From an uncultured Christensenella sp. (GTDB lineage: Bacteria; Bacillota; Clostridia; Christensenellales; DTU072), in NCBI GenBank assembly GCA_905210905.1, contig CAJLYQ010000011.1, positions 1 to 38,964 on the forward strand: a stretch of DNA of 38,964 nucleotides, written 5' to 3'. Position numbers and translations under genes: made by a program. Shown in pieces: positions 32,993-38,964 of this stretch. Position 1 is the stretch's first letter. The number at the start of each line of letters is the position of its first letter. A model generated the notes under the pieces. It saw only the letters and a program-made list of their open reading frames with translations. It searched no databases and was not told the origin of the DNA.

Positions 32993-34032
32993 TTTATATA
33001 TTCTCCGAATTTTTCGAGCGTTGTTTTTTCTATCGAACAATCGCCTATGCCGTTGATAACGACGGCGTTAAGTCCGTCCGAGCGGTTCTTTTTATCTCCG
33101 TGCGACGCTTCGGCAATTTGTTCGGAAGTGTACGGCAAGTCGAAAAGAAGTCCGTATTTTTCTAATAAATCCGTAATTTTTTTACAGTCGCAAGCGGAAA
33201 GAATTCCTGCGTTTTTGCTTGCCAAAGCCATTGTTTTAATGCCGAACGCAACGGCTTTTCCGTGCGGAATTTTGTATGAAGAGAGTTTTTCCGTCGCGTG
33301 TCCGACGGTGTGTCCGAGATTGAGAAGTTGCCTTAAGCCTAAATCTTTTTCGTCCTTTTCCACGATCTCCGCTTTGTACTTTGCGCAGAGATAGCAGAAC
33401 TCCGACAGGTTGGTTTCGTTAAGTCCGATTTGCAGCAAATCAAAGGTTTTTCCGCCGCAAAGAATTGCGTATTTTATCCCTTCGCCCAGTCCGTTTTTCC
33501 ACTCGTTTTCGGGGAGGGTTTTCAGTACGGACGGGTCGAAGAACACTCCGACCGGTTGATGAAACGCTCCCACGAGATTTTTCCCCTGAACAAGATCCAC
33601 GGCGGTTTTTCCCCCGACCGACGAGTCGATTGCGGCAAGCAAAGTCGTGGGAATCTGAACGAAACGGACGCCGCGCATATAGCACGCCGCCGCAAATCCC
33701 GTCAGATCGCCGACAACCCCGCCGCCGAGCGCGATAAACGCGTCGTCGCGGCATAATCCGAGCGAAGCCGCCGTTTCGCATACCAAAGAAAAAGTGGTGA
33801 GATTTTTGCTCTCTTCTCCCGCTTCGAACGTCGTTGAATAGACGTCGAACCCCGATTTTTTCAGGGACGTAATAACCGCTTTCAGATAAAGCGGAGCGAC
33901 CTGCGAGTCGCTTACGACGAGAGTTTTTCCGCAGCCGGGCAAAACGCCGCGGCAAAGTTCGCCCACGTTTTTAAGAATTCCGTTTTCGACGATTACGTCG
34001 TACTTTTTTGACGTGTTTACCGTAAAAATCAT
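32983..34032 (-). CDS. aroB: 3-dehydroquinate synthase
   Basis: AroB cyclises DAHP to 3-dehydroquinate with NAD and a metal. The 349 residues contain the hallmark GGGVVGDLTGFAAA, followed by RGVRFVQIPTTLLAAIDSSVGGK, NLVGAFHQP and LNLGHTVGHATE, whose histidines bind zinc. The start overlaps the tyrA stop (ATGA), giving translational coupling. Length and motifs are complete. Confidence 0.97.
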   Translation of the reverse strand: MIFTVNTSKKYDVIVENGILKNVGELCRGVLPGCGKTLVVSDSQVAPLYLKAVITSLKKSGFDVYSTTFEAGEESKNLTTFSLVCETAASLGLCRDDAFIALGGGVVGDLTGFAAACYMRGVRFVQIPTTLLAAIDSSVGGKTAVDLVQGKNLVGAFHQPVGVFFDPSVLKTLPENEWKNGLGEGIKYAILCGGKTFDLLQIGLNETNLSEFCYLCAKYKAEIVEKDEKDLGLRQLLNLGHTVGHATEKLSSYKIPHGKAVAFGIKTMALASKNAGILSACDCKKITDLLEKYGLLFDLPYTSEQIAEASHGDKKNRSDGLNAVVINGIGDCSIEKTTLEKFGEYIKCR

Positions 34033-34892
34033 TTGTCTTCCTTTCTTTTAATGCGGATTGCGTTCTCCGCGTCGAGTTTCATTTCCGTGCCTTTTTTGAG
34101 CAAAGAACGAAGGGATTTTTCGTCCTTGTTCTCGATCGCCGTGCGAAAAAGGTCAAGGGTCGAGATAAGTTCGGTTATGCGTTCGGTCAGTTTGTCCGCA
34201 TTGTCGAGAAAAAGTTCCGTCCACATATCGGCGTTAAGTCGGGCCACTCTCGTAAGATCCCGAAAACTCCCTGCGGAAAACCCCGCGTGCTTTTTAGACA
34301 ATGGGTTTTGTGCGTACGCCGACGACATAACGTGGGCAAGTTGCGACGTGTAAGAAATCATTTCGTCGTGTTCTTCGGCAGTCGCCAAAGTAACTCCGCT
34401 CGCTCCGGCGGATACGAAAAGTCCTTTGACTTTTTCAAAATCCGCTATCCCGGAATGAACGGGAGTAAGTATAACGAACGAGCGTTCGTACAGCCCTACG
34501 GTAGAATGTTCTATTCCCGAAAACTCCCGTCCTGCCATAGGATGGGCGCTTATAAACCCGAATTCGGGATAACAAACTCGCATTTCGTCCATTTTTCTCA
34601 CGACGTCGCGTTTGTTGCCCGAACAGTCGGTGACCGTCGCGCCTTTTTTAAGAAGCGGACAAACGAGCGGAAGAAGTTTTATCTCCGCGCGAGGGTTTAC
34701 GGCAAACACGACGAGATCGCACGATGAGAGTTTTTCTTCGTCGAGTTCGTCGGTTATTGCTCCGAGCAACTTTGCTTTGATGACGGCGGACGGGTTTATA
34801 TCCGCGCCGTAGACGACGTGGTCCGTTTTTGCGAGCAACGCTCTGCCGAGCGAGCCGCCGATTAAGCCTAATCCGTAAATTGCGACGTTCAT
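34029..34892 (-). CDS. tyrA: Prephenate dehydrogenase
   Basis: TyrA oxidises prephenate to 4-hydroxyphenylpyruvate for tyrosine synthesis. The 287 residues start with the nucleotide-binding GLGLIGGSLGRAL (7-19). The catalytic His lies in ISAHPMAGREFSG, and the C-terminal helical dimerisation domain includes SYTSQLAHVMSSAY and the GSFRDLTRVA segment. There is no C-terminal ACT domain, so feedback control must come from elsewhere, for example from the first enzyme or from attenuation. It starts 7 nt after aroF. Confidence 0.95.
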   Translation of the reverse strand: MNVAIYGLGLIGGSLGRALLAKTDHVVYGADINPSAVIKAKLLGAITDELDEEKLSSCDLVVFAVNPRAEIKLLPLVCPLLKKGATVTDCSGNKRDVVRKMDEMRVCYPEFGFISAHPMAGREFSGIEHSTVGLYERSFVILTPVHSGIADFEKVKGLFVSAGASGVTLATAEEHDEMISYTSQLAHVMSSAYAQNPLSKKHAGFSAGSFRDLTRVARLNADMWTELFLDNADKLTERITELISTLDLFRTAIENKDEKSLRSLLKKGTEMKLDAENAIRIKRKEDK

Positions 34893-34899
34893 AATTACA

Positions 34900-35913
34900 T
34901 TAGTTAAGTTTTTTGTCGACTACGGGAAGAAGGAATTCCACGCTTTGCATAACTTCGGCGAACTGGTCCGGGCGAAGAGATTGCGCCCCGTCGCAAAGCG
35001 CGTGCGGCGGATCGTTGTGGACTTCTATCATAAGTCCGTCCGCTCCCGCGCCTACCGAAGCGAGCGACATAGGACGGACGAGTCTGGACAGTCCCGACGC
35101 GTGGCTCGGATCGACGATAACCGGAAGATGAGTTTTTTCTTTAAGCAAAGGTATCGCCGAAAGGTCGAGCGTGTTGCGCGTGTACGGTTCGTACGTGCGG
35201 ATACCGCGTTCGCAAAGGATAATTCGATCGTTGCCTTCGCTCATAACGTATTCCGCCGCCATAAGCCACTCTTCCATCGTGGCGGCAAGTCCGCGTTTGA
35301 GAAGAACGGGCTTGTCCGTCCTGCCCACCGCTTTGAGAAGGTCGAAGTTTTGCATATTGCGCGCGCCGATCTGGATAATATCGACGTCCTTAAAATCGTC
35401 AAGGTGCGTTTCGCTCATAAGTTCGGTAACGACCGGCATTCCCGTTTCTTTGCCAACGGCGACGAGAATTTCAAGCCCCTTTACGCCAAGTCCCTGAAAT
35501 GCGTAGGGCGATGTGCGCGGTTTGAACGCTCCGCCGCGTAAACAGCCTGCGCCCGCTTTTTTTACGTCTTTCGCTATGGACAGCACCTGTTCGTAACTTT
35601 CCACTGAACACGGACCGGCAATTACCGTGAAGTTTTCTCCGCCGAACTTATGCCCTTTTACTTCCACGATCGTGTCTTCGGGGTGGAACTTGCGATTTGC
35701 GTTTTTGTACGGTTCCTGAATACGGGTGACGGACTCGACCATATCGAGCGAGCGAAGAAGATCGATGTCCACTTTCGACGTGTCGCCGACAAGTCCGACT
35801 ACGGCGACGTTGTCGCCCTTGCTGACGTGCGCGGTAAGCCCGAGGGATTTTATCCATTCGAGCAGGTTGTTCATTTGTTTTTGGTCGTAACCGTTTTTAA
35901 TAGTGACTATCAT
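34900..35913 (-). CDS. aroF: DAHP synthase, type I-beta, with N-terminal regulatory domain
   Basis: The first enzyme of the shikimate pathway condenses PEP and erythrose-4-phosphate. The 337 residues comprise a small ferredoxin-like domain (1-70), as in the Thermotoga enzyme, where it gives feedback inhibition by Tyr and Phe. The barrel follows with AGPCSVES, LRGGAFKPRTSPY, QIGARNMQN, LLKRGLAAT and DPSHASG. I chose the ATG at 35913, which follows AAGGA with a 7-nt gap. A longer frame that starts at 35982 reads through the attenuator hairpin and was rejected. First structural gene of the operon. Confidence 0.96.
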   Translation of the reverse strand: MIVTIKNGYDQKQMNNLLEWIKSLGLTAHVSKGDNVAVVGLVGDTSKVDIDLLRSLDMVESVTRIQEPYKNANRKFHPEDTIVEVKGHKFGGENFTVIAGPCSVESYEQVLSIAKDVKKAGAGCLRGGAFKPRTSPYAFQGLGVKGLEILVAVGKETGMPVVTELMSETHLDDFKDVDIIQIGARNMQNFDLLKAVGRTDKPVLLKRGLAATMEEWLMAAEYVMSEGNDRIILCERGIRTYEPYTRNTLDLSAIPLLKEKTHLPVIVDPSHASGLSRLVRPMSLASVGAGADGLMIEVHNDPPHALCDGAQSLRPDQFAEVMQSVEFLLPVVDKKLN

Positions 35914-35942
35914 ATCGTTATCCTTATATATAGTTTGGCACG

Positions 35943-35972
35943 AAAAAACGACCGCATTCGGTGCGGTCGTTT
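35943..35972 (-). terminator. Attenuator terminator upstream of aroF
   Basis: On the minus strand an 11-bp perfect stem (35972-35962 with 35956-35946), core ACGACCGCA/TGCGGTCGT, encloses a CCGAA loop and ends in six T. The 5' arm includes ACCGCACC (35967-35960), which is exactly complementary to GGTGCGGT at 36025-36018 just after the leader peptide stop. Either the terminator or that antiterminator can form, not both. Confidence 0.92.
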
Positions 35973-36017
35973 CGTTTGCCATTTAATCCGTTTTGGCGAA
36001 GGAAATTAAGTTTTTTA

Positions 36018-36025
36018 ACCGCACC
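36018..36025 (-). promoter_or_regulatory. Antiterminator element of the aromatic attenuator
   Basis: GGTGCGGT directly follows the leader peptide stop codon (36028-36026) and pairs perfectly with the 5' arm of the terminator. A ribosome on the stop codon would cover it, whereas one stalled at the Phe/Tyr codons would leave it free. Confidence 0.8.
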
Positions 36026-36094
36026 TTAAAATGACCGCTTCGTAAAGTAGCCGTAAAAGTATCCGTAAAAATAAAACTTTCTTTCGCTTAACAT
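36026..36094 (-). CDS. Phe/Tyr-rich leader peptide (attenuator) of the aromatic operon
   Basis: A 22-codon ORF with Phe at positions 7, 9, 13, 17 and 22 and Tyr at 8, 10, 12, 14 and 16. Residues 7-17 hold nine aromatic residues out of eleven. The stop codon abuts the antiterminator. The start ATG at 36094 is only 6 nt from a consensus -10 box, with no ribosome binding site, so the transcript appears leaderless. By analogy with enteric pheL-pheA attenuation, scarcity of charged tRNA-Phe or tRNA-Tyr should stall the ribosome, free the antiterminator and allow read-through into aroF, tyrA, aroB, aroA, aroC, pheA and aroE. Too short for standard gene finding, but composition, position and structures agree. 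Confidence 0.88.
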   Translation of the reverse strand: MLSERKFYFYGYFYGYFTKRSF

Positions 36095-36100
36095 ACTTTC

Positions 36101-36129
36101 ATTATATTGTCGCTACGTGTTTTTGTCAA
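36101..36129 (-). promoter_or_regulatory. Promoter of the aromatic amino acid operon
   Basis: On the minus strand TTGACA (36129-36124), exactly 17 nt, TATAAT (36106-36101): a perfect consensus promoter. The leader ATG at 36094 starts 6 nt after the -10 box, so transcription should begin at or next to the start codon. Confidence 0.9.
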
Positions 36130-36214
36130 TGTTTTTTCGACAAAACCGAACCTTTTTTCGATTATTTTACCGAGCGGCAACCGACGCCGGAAGGAAAAGC
36201 AAAGGGAATAAGCA

Positions 36215-36243
36215 TTGACTAACGGCGTAAAATATAGTATAAT
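36215..36243 (+). promoter_or_regulatory. Promoter of the small ORF and DegV transcript (leaderless geometry)
   Basis: TTGACT (36215-36220), 17 nt, perfect TATAAT (36238-36243). The ATG at 36252 lies 8 nt beyond, with no Shine-Dalgarno sequence between. Confidence 0.8.
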
Positions 36244-36251
36244 ACGTCCGT

Positions 36252-36548
36252 ATGGCAAAGAACGAAAAACGCGCAAGACGCGTTATCAGAAAAATAGAAA
36301 AAAGCGACGGTTTTAACGATTTTGTGAAGTTCTTTCACAATATCGACGCCGCTATTTTAACGTTTTTTAAGTTCGTTGCCCTTATTTTCGGTTTCGCTTT
36401 TTCTCGCAAAACGAACAAAAAAAGCGAAAACGAACGTAAGTACCATCAAAGCAAATCTGACGCTTTTTGTCCGGGATTAAACGTAATTTGTTCTCCGCTC
36501 TTCGTGACCGTCTGCGAAGATTACCCTTTCGCGTTTATAAGGCTATGA
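36252..36548 (+). CDS. Small hypothetical protein, one possible membrane segment
   Basis: A 98-residue frame I do not recognise. The N-terminus is rich in Lys and Arg. A hydrophobic stretch at about 32-51 (DAAILTFFKFVALIFGFAF) could span the membrane. The C-terminal half is less protein-like, with several Cys and aromatic residues, so the frame could be partly spurious. Support comes from a near-consensus promoter 8 nt upstream of the ATG, in the same leaderless geometry as dnaA. A CTCGTTT/AAACGAG hairpin lies just after the stop (36551-36573) but lacks a T run. The DegV gene follows 68 nt later. Confidence 0.5.
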   Translation: MAKNEKRARRVIRKIEKSDGFNDFVKFFHNIDAAILTFFKFVALIFGFAFSRKTNKKSENERKYHQSKSDAFCPGLNVICSPLFVTVCEDYPFAFIRL

Positions 36549-36616
36549 CGCTCGTTTTTTAGTCGTAAACGAGGTAGTATTACATAGGGGATTTATCAAA
36601 AAACGGAGATAAAAGT

Positions 36617-37480
36617 ATGAACGAATTTATTATTACTACGGAAAACACCTGCGACATGCCCGACAGGTTTTTATCCGAACATAACGTTAAAAAAGTAAAC
36701 TTACATTACTATCTCGACGGAGTGGAATATCCGTCTGATAATTTTGACGCGAAAGATTTTTACGACAAATTACGATCCGGCGTCAAAGGCACGACGAGCC
36801 AACCCAACGCGTACGAGTTCGAGGCGATGTGGACGCCGCTGCTTGAGAAAGGACTGGATATACTGCACCTGGCCTTTTCTTCCGCTCTCAGCGGAACGTA
36901 TGCCAACGGCTGCGCCGTGGCAAAACGCTTGTTAAAGCAATTTCCCGAACGGAAAATCGAAGTCGTCGATACAAAAAGTCAGTCCGCAGGACAAGGATTA
37001 TTAGTGCGTTTGGTATCCGAATATAAAGAGAAAGGACACCCTCTTGACGAATGTAAACGTTATGCCGAAGACACGATACAAAAGGTGAACCACATATTTA
37101 CGATAGACGATCTTCGCTGCCTTGCCGCTACCGGCAGGGTAAGCAATGCCGAAGCGTTTATCGGAAATCTTTTACAAATCAAGCCGCTGCTTTATACGAG
37201 CGAAGAAGGCAAACTCACTCCTTACGCAAGAGTAATCAGCCGTAAACTCGCCCTTAACGGACTTGCCGAAAAAATAAAGAGCAAGTTTTCGGGAGAGAGA
37301 AACCTTATTTACGTCACGCACAGCGACTGCAAAAAGGACGTCGATTACGTCGTGGCAAGGCTTGCTCCTACGGGCGCGGATATAGAAATTTTCGATCTTA
37401 ACCCGGTAATAGGCTGTCATACCGGAGCGAACACCATAGCGGTGTTTTTTCTCGGAAACAACCGTAGCATAAAAGGTTAA
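36617..37480 (+). CDS. DegV family fatty-acid-binding protein
   Basis: DegV proteins bind a fatty acid and, in Firmicutes, FakB members present it to the kinase FakA. The 287 residues start with FIITTENTCDMPDRFL, where most members read ITDSTxDLP. TTSQPNAYEF, the SSALSGTYANG loop and VDTKSQSAGQG are also typical, as is the TGRVSNAEAFIGNLLQIKPLL segment. GGAG precedes the ATG. The next gene encodes a PlsC-like acyltransferase, which fits a lipid role. No FakA is present in the window. Confidence 0.92.
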   Translation: MNEFIITTENTCDMPDRFLSEHNVKKVNLHYYLDGVEYPSDNFDAKDFYDKLRSGVKGTTSQPNAYEFEAMWTPLLEKGLDILHLAFSSALSGTYANGCAVAKRLLKQFPERKIEVVDTKSQSAGQGLLVRLVSEYKEKGHPLDECKRYAEDTIQKVNHIFTIDDLRCLAATGRVSNAEAFIGNLLQIKPLLYTSEEGKLTPYARVISRKLALNGLAEKIKSKFSGERNLIYVTHSDCKKDVDYVVARLAPTGADIEIFDLNPVIGCHTGANTIAVFFLGNNRSIKG

Positions 37481-37493
37481 ACCGGTAAAAAAA

Positions 37494-38264
37494 ATGAAAC
37501 CTAAGTTTTTTTCTCGTGTGCTGAAAAAAGTCGCCAAGATTATTTTTCCGAAGCCGAAAGTGGTATCGAAAACGCCGATTACGGACGAACCTGCGGTATA
37601 TTTATGCAATCATTCCGGAGCGATAGGTCCGTCGATGATGACGTTGTATTTCCCTAAACCGCACAAAACCTGGATTATAGGTTATGTGCTGGATAAGGAA
37701 AAAGCGCCGAATTTCATTTTTAACGATTTCTTCTTCGGGCGCTCAAAAAAGTGCAAGTGGTTTTGGCGGAATTTGTCGAAAATCGTCGCAAAAATTTTGC
37801 GTCCTTTGCTCGAATACGGCAATCCGATTCCCGTTTATCACGACAGAAGAATGATAGAAACGTTCCGTTTGTCGCTCGATACTCTTCTCGAAGGGAAAGA
37901 CCTCGTCGTTTTTCCCGAGTGTCCGACGAGGTATAGTGAATTTATAAACTCTTTTTATACCGGGTTTGCCGATATGGGCAGGACGTATTATGCGGCAACG
38001 GGTAAGGACCTTGCGTTTTACCCCGTTTACGTCGAAAAAAAGAACCACGTTATTTCCGTGGGAGAACCTGTTTTTTACGACCATACCAAACCGCCGCACG
38101 CTCAGAGAGATTTTATTACCGAAAAAATTCGCAACGCGATAGACGGGCTTGCAAGGGAGTTGCCCGAGCATAAACCCGTGCCGTTTTTGCCGAAAGTCTG
38201 GTACGATTATTACGGCGAATACGAAAACGACCCTGCGTCGTACTGGAGGATGTTTGACAAATAA
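37494..38264 (+). CDS. PlsC-like acyltransferase with altered catalytic motif
   Basis: A 256-residue protein resembling 1-acyl-glycerol-3-phosphate acyltransferases. The first motif reads CNHSGAIGPS (His40), where the family has NHxxxxD; the aspartate position is Gly45. The later FPEC (about 141-144) stands for the usual FPEG. KDLAFYPVYVE and VGEPV resemble further family motifs. No membrane segment is obvious, but the N-terminus is basic and could bind membrane. The loss of the HX4D aspartate makes ordinary catalysis doubtful. It follows DegV by 13 nt and overlaps trmO by 11 nt. Confidence 0.8.
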   Translation: MKPKFFSRVLKKVAKIIFPKPKVVSKTPITDEPAVYLCNHSGAIGPSMMTLYFPKPHKTWIIGYVLDKEKAPNFIFNDFFFGRSKKCKWFWRNLSKIVAKILRPLLEYGNPIPVYHDRRMIETFRLSLDTLLEGKDLVVFPECPTRYSEFINSFYTGFADMGRTYYAATGKDLAFYPVYVEKKNHVISVGEPVFYDHTKPPHAQRDFITEKIRNAIDGLARELPEHKPVPFLPKVWYDYYGEYENDPASYWRMFDK

Positions 38265-38919
38265 TCTGACGCCGGTTGCGTTCGTTAAGAGCGATTTTGC
38301 CACGAAGTTCGGACTTCCCCGACAAAGCGGAATGACTAATCTTGTTTCCGAAGTGGTTTTTACGAGCGAGTTTTCTTCCCCGGACGCCGTCCGAGGTCTT
38401 GACGGGTTCGATTACGTCTGGCTTATTTTCGGGTTTGACCGCTCCGAACGGACGAACAATCTTACGGTTCGTCCGCCGCGGCTCGGAGGCAACGAACGAA
38501 TGGGCGTTTTTGCTACCCGTTCTCCTTTTCGTCCGAACGGGTTGGGGCTTACGCTCGTTAAACTTCTTGCAATAGAAAGGGAAAAGGGCAAAACCGTGCT
38601 TAAAGTGCAGGGCGCGGATATTGCGGACGGCTCGCCCGTCTTTGACGTGAAACCTTATTTGCCGTTTTTTGAAAGCCACCCCGAGGCGCGCGGCGGTTTT
38701 GCCGAAGAAAAACTTTCTTACAAACTTGCCGTCGAGTTCCCGGACGAATTGAAAAAGGTAATTCCCGAGGAAAAACTCGACGGACTTATCGACGCGTTGT
38801 CGCAGGATCCCCGTCCTGCGTACGTCGACGACGATCGGGTTTTCGGTTTCGGTTTTTGCGGAAAAGAGGTAAAATTTAAGGTACGCGGCGGCGTCCTTAC
38901 CGTCGTTTCGGTTGAATAA
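38254..38919 (+). CDS. trmO: tRNA (N6-threonylcarbamoyladenosine-37) methyltransferase TrmO
   Basis: TrmO (formerly TsaA/YaeB) methylates t6A37 of some threonine tRNAs with SAM. The 221-residue protein has the beta-barrel signature PPRLGGNERMGVFATRSPFRPNGLGLT, with GFDYVWLIFGFD before it and GSPVFDVKPYLP after it. The start is probably the TTG at 38254, since GGAGG lies 4 nt before it. A longer frame upstream lies within the acyltransferase gene, and the next ATG would delete the first 26 residues. The C-terminal part (about 150-221) matches the small extra domain of longer TrmO forms. Confidence 0.93.
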   Translation: MTNNLTPVAFVKSDFATKFGLPRQSGMTNLVSEVVFTSEFSSPDAVRGLDGFDYVWLIFGFDRSERTNNLTVRPPRLGGNERMGVFATRSPFRPNGLGLTLVKLLAIEREKGKTVLKVQGADIADGSPVFDVKPYLPFFESHPEARGGFAEEKLSYKLAVEFPDELKKVIPEEKLDGLIDALSQDPRPAYVDDDRVFGFGFCGKEVKFKVRGGVLTVVSVE

Positions 38920-38964
38920 AAATTAAATTGAAGCAAAGTTATTCGCCCCACCCGCCCGCCCGAA

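Noticed and set aside
35914..35982. N-terminal extension of aroF starting at 35982
   Set aside because: It would translate the attenuator hairpin itself, lacks a ribosome binding site, and the ATG at 35913 has AAGGA at a good distance and the normal start of the family.
36089..36103. A four-residue ORF (ATG at 36103) overlapping the leader peptide start
   Set aside because: Its ATG lies within the -10 box, upstream of the expected transcription start, so it would not be in the message.

Overview
The window looks like chromosome from an uncultured low-to-mid GC member of the Firmicutes, most likely a gut-type Clostridia. The evidence is a dnaA-dnaN pair with TTATCCACA DnaA boxes, luxS, an ftsK-rimO-cinA-recA gene order, an L-box lysine riboswitch, DUF3791, and AAGGAG ribosome binding sites with TTGACA-N17-TATAAT promoters. 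Placement below class level is a guess. No phage, insertion sequence, CRISPR array, tRNA or rRNA was recognised. The window is almost wholly core genome.

Layout. 1-4008: an unidentified gene, dnaN and dnaA, all leftward, with a probable replication origin in the dnaA-dnaN gap. 4131-5126: a rightward alpha/beta hydrolase, divergent from dnaA. 5199-13988: one long leftward operon, reading M16 peptidase, ftsK, rimO, cinA (short form), recA and two membrane-anchored cyclophilin-like proteins. 14040-14640: a non-coding stretch dense in hairpins. 14674-20161: a rightward set made of an LCAT-like lipase, archaeal-type (type II) GAPDH, archaeal-like PGK, a LarA-family epimerase and 5-formyl-THF cyclo-ligase. 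20162-21600: a leftward luxS-EamA pair. 21729-22367: a HAD phosphatase. 22536-23390: rplM-rpsI, followed by a DUF3791 remnant. 23663-26428: a leftward fused ABC/FtsX transporter. 26600-28626: an NhaC-family carrier behind a lysine riboswitch. 28742-36094: a leftward seven-gene aromatic amino acid operon (aroF, tyrA, aroB, aroA, aroC, pheA, aroE) behind a Phe/Tyr leader peptide and attenuator. 36252-38919: a small unknown ORF, a DegV protein, a PlsC-like acyltransferase and TrmO, all rightward.

The most striking find is upstream of aroF. A 22-codon leader ORF has ten Phe/Tyr codons, its stop codon abuts an 8-nt antiterminator, and a strong intrinsic terminator lies 46 nt further on. This is a complete ribosome-mediated attenuator for the whole Phe/Tyr pathway. 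Its start codon lies only 6 nt beyond a perfect -10 box, so the leader ORF appears to be read from a leaderless mRNA. The same geometry (6-9 nt from the -10 box to ATG, no Shine-Dalgarno) recurs at dnaA, the HAD phosphatase and the small ORF at 36252. That suggests leaderless initiation is a regular device in this organism. Two amino acid supply functions are thus controlled by different RNA logic in adjacent transcription units: lysine uptake by a metabolite-sensing riboswitch, and Phe/Tyr synthesis by a translating ribosome.

The GAPDH-PGK-LarA set is the second unusual system. Both glycolytic enzymes are of archaeal type, the PGK lacks a substrate-binding arginine, and the LarA homologue keeps its full nickel-pincer active site, but no cofactor genes are present in the window.
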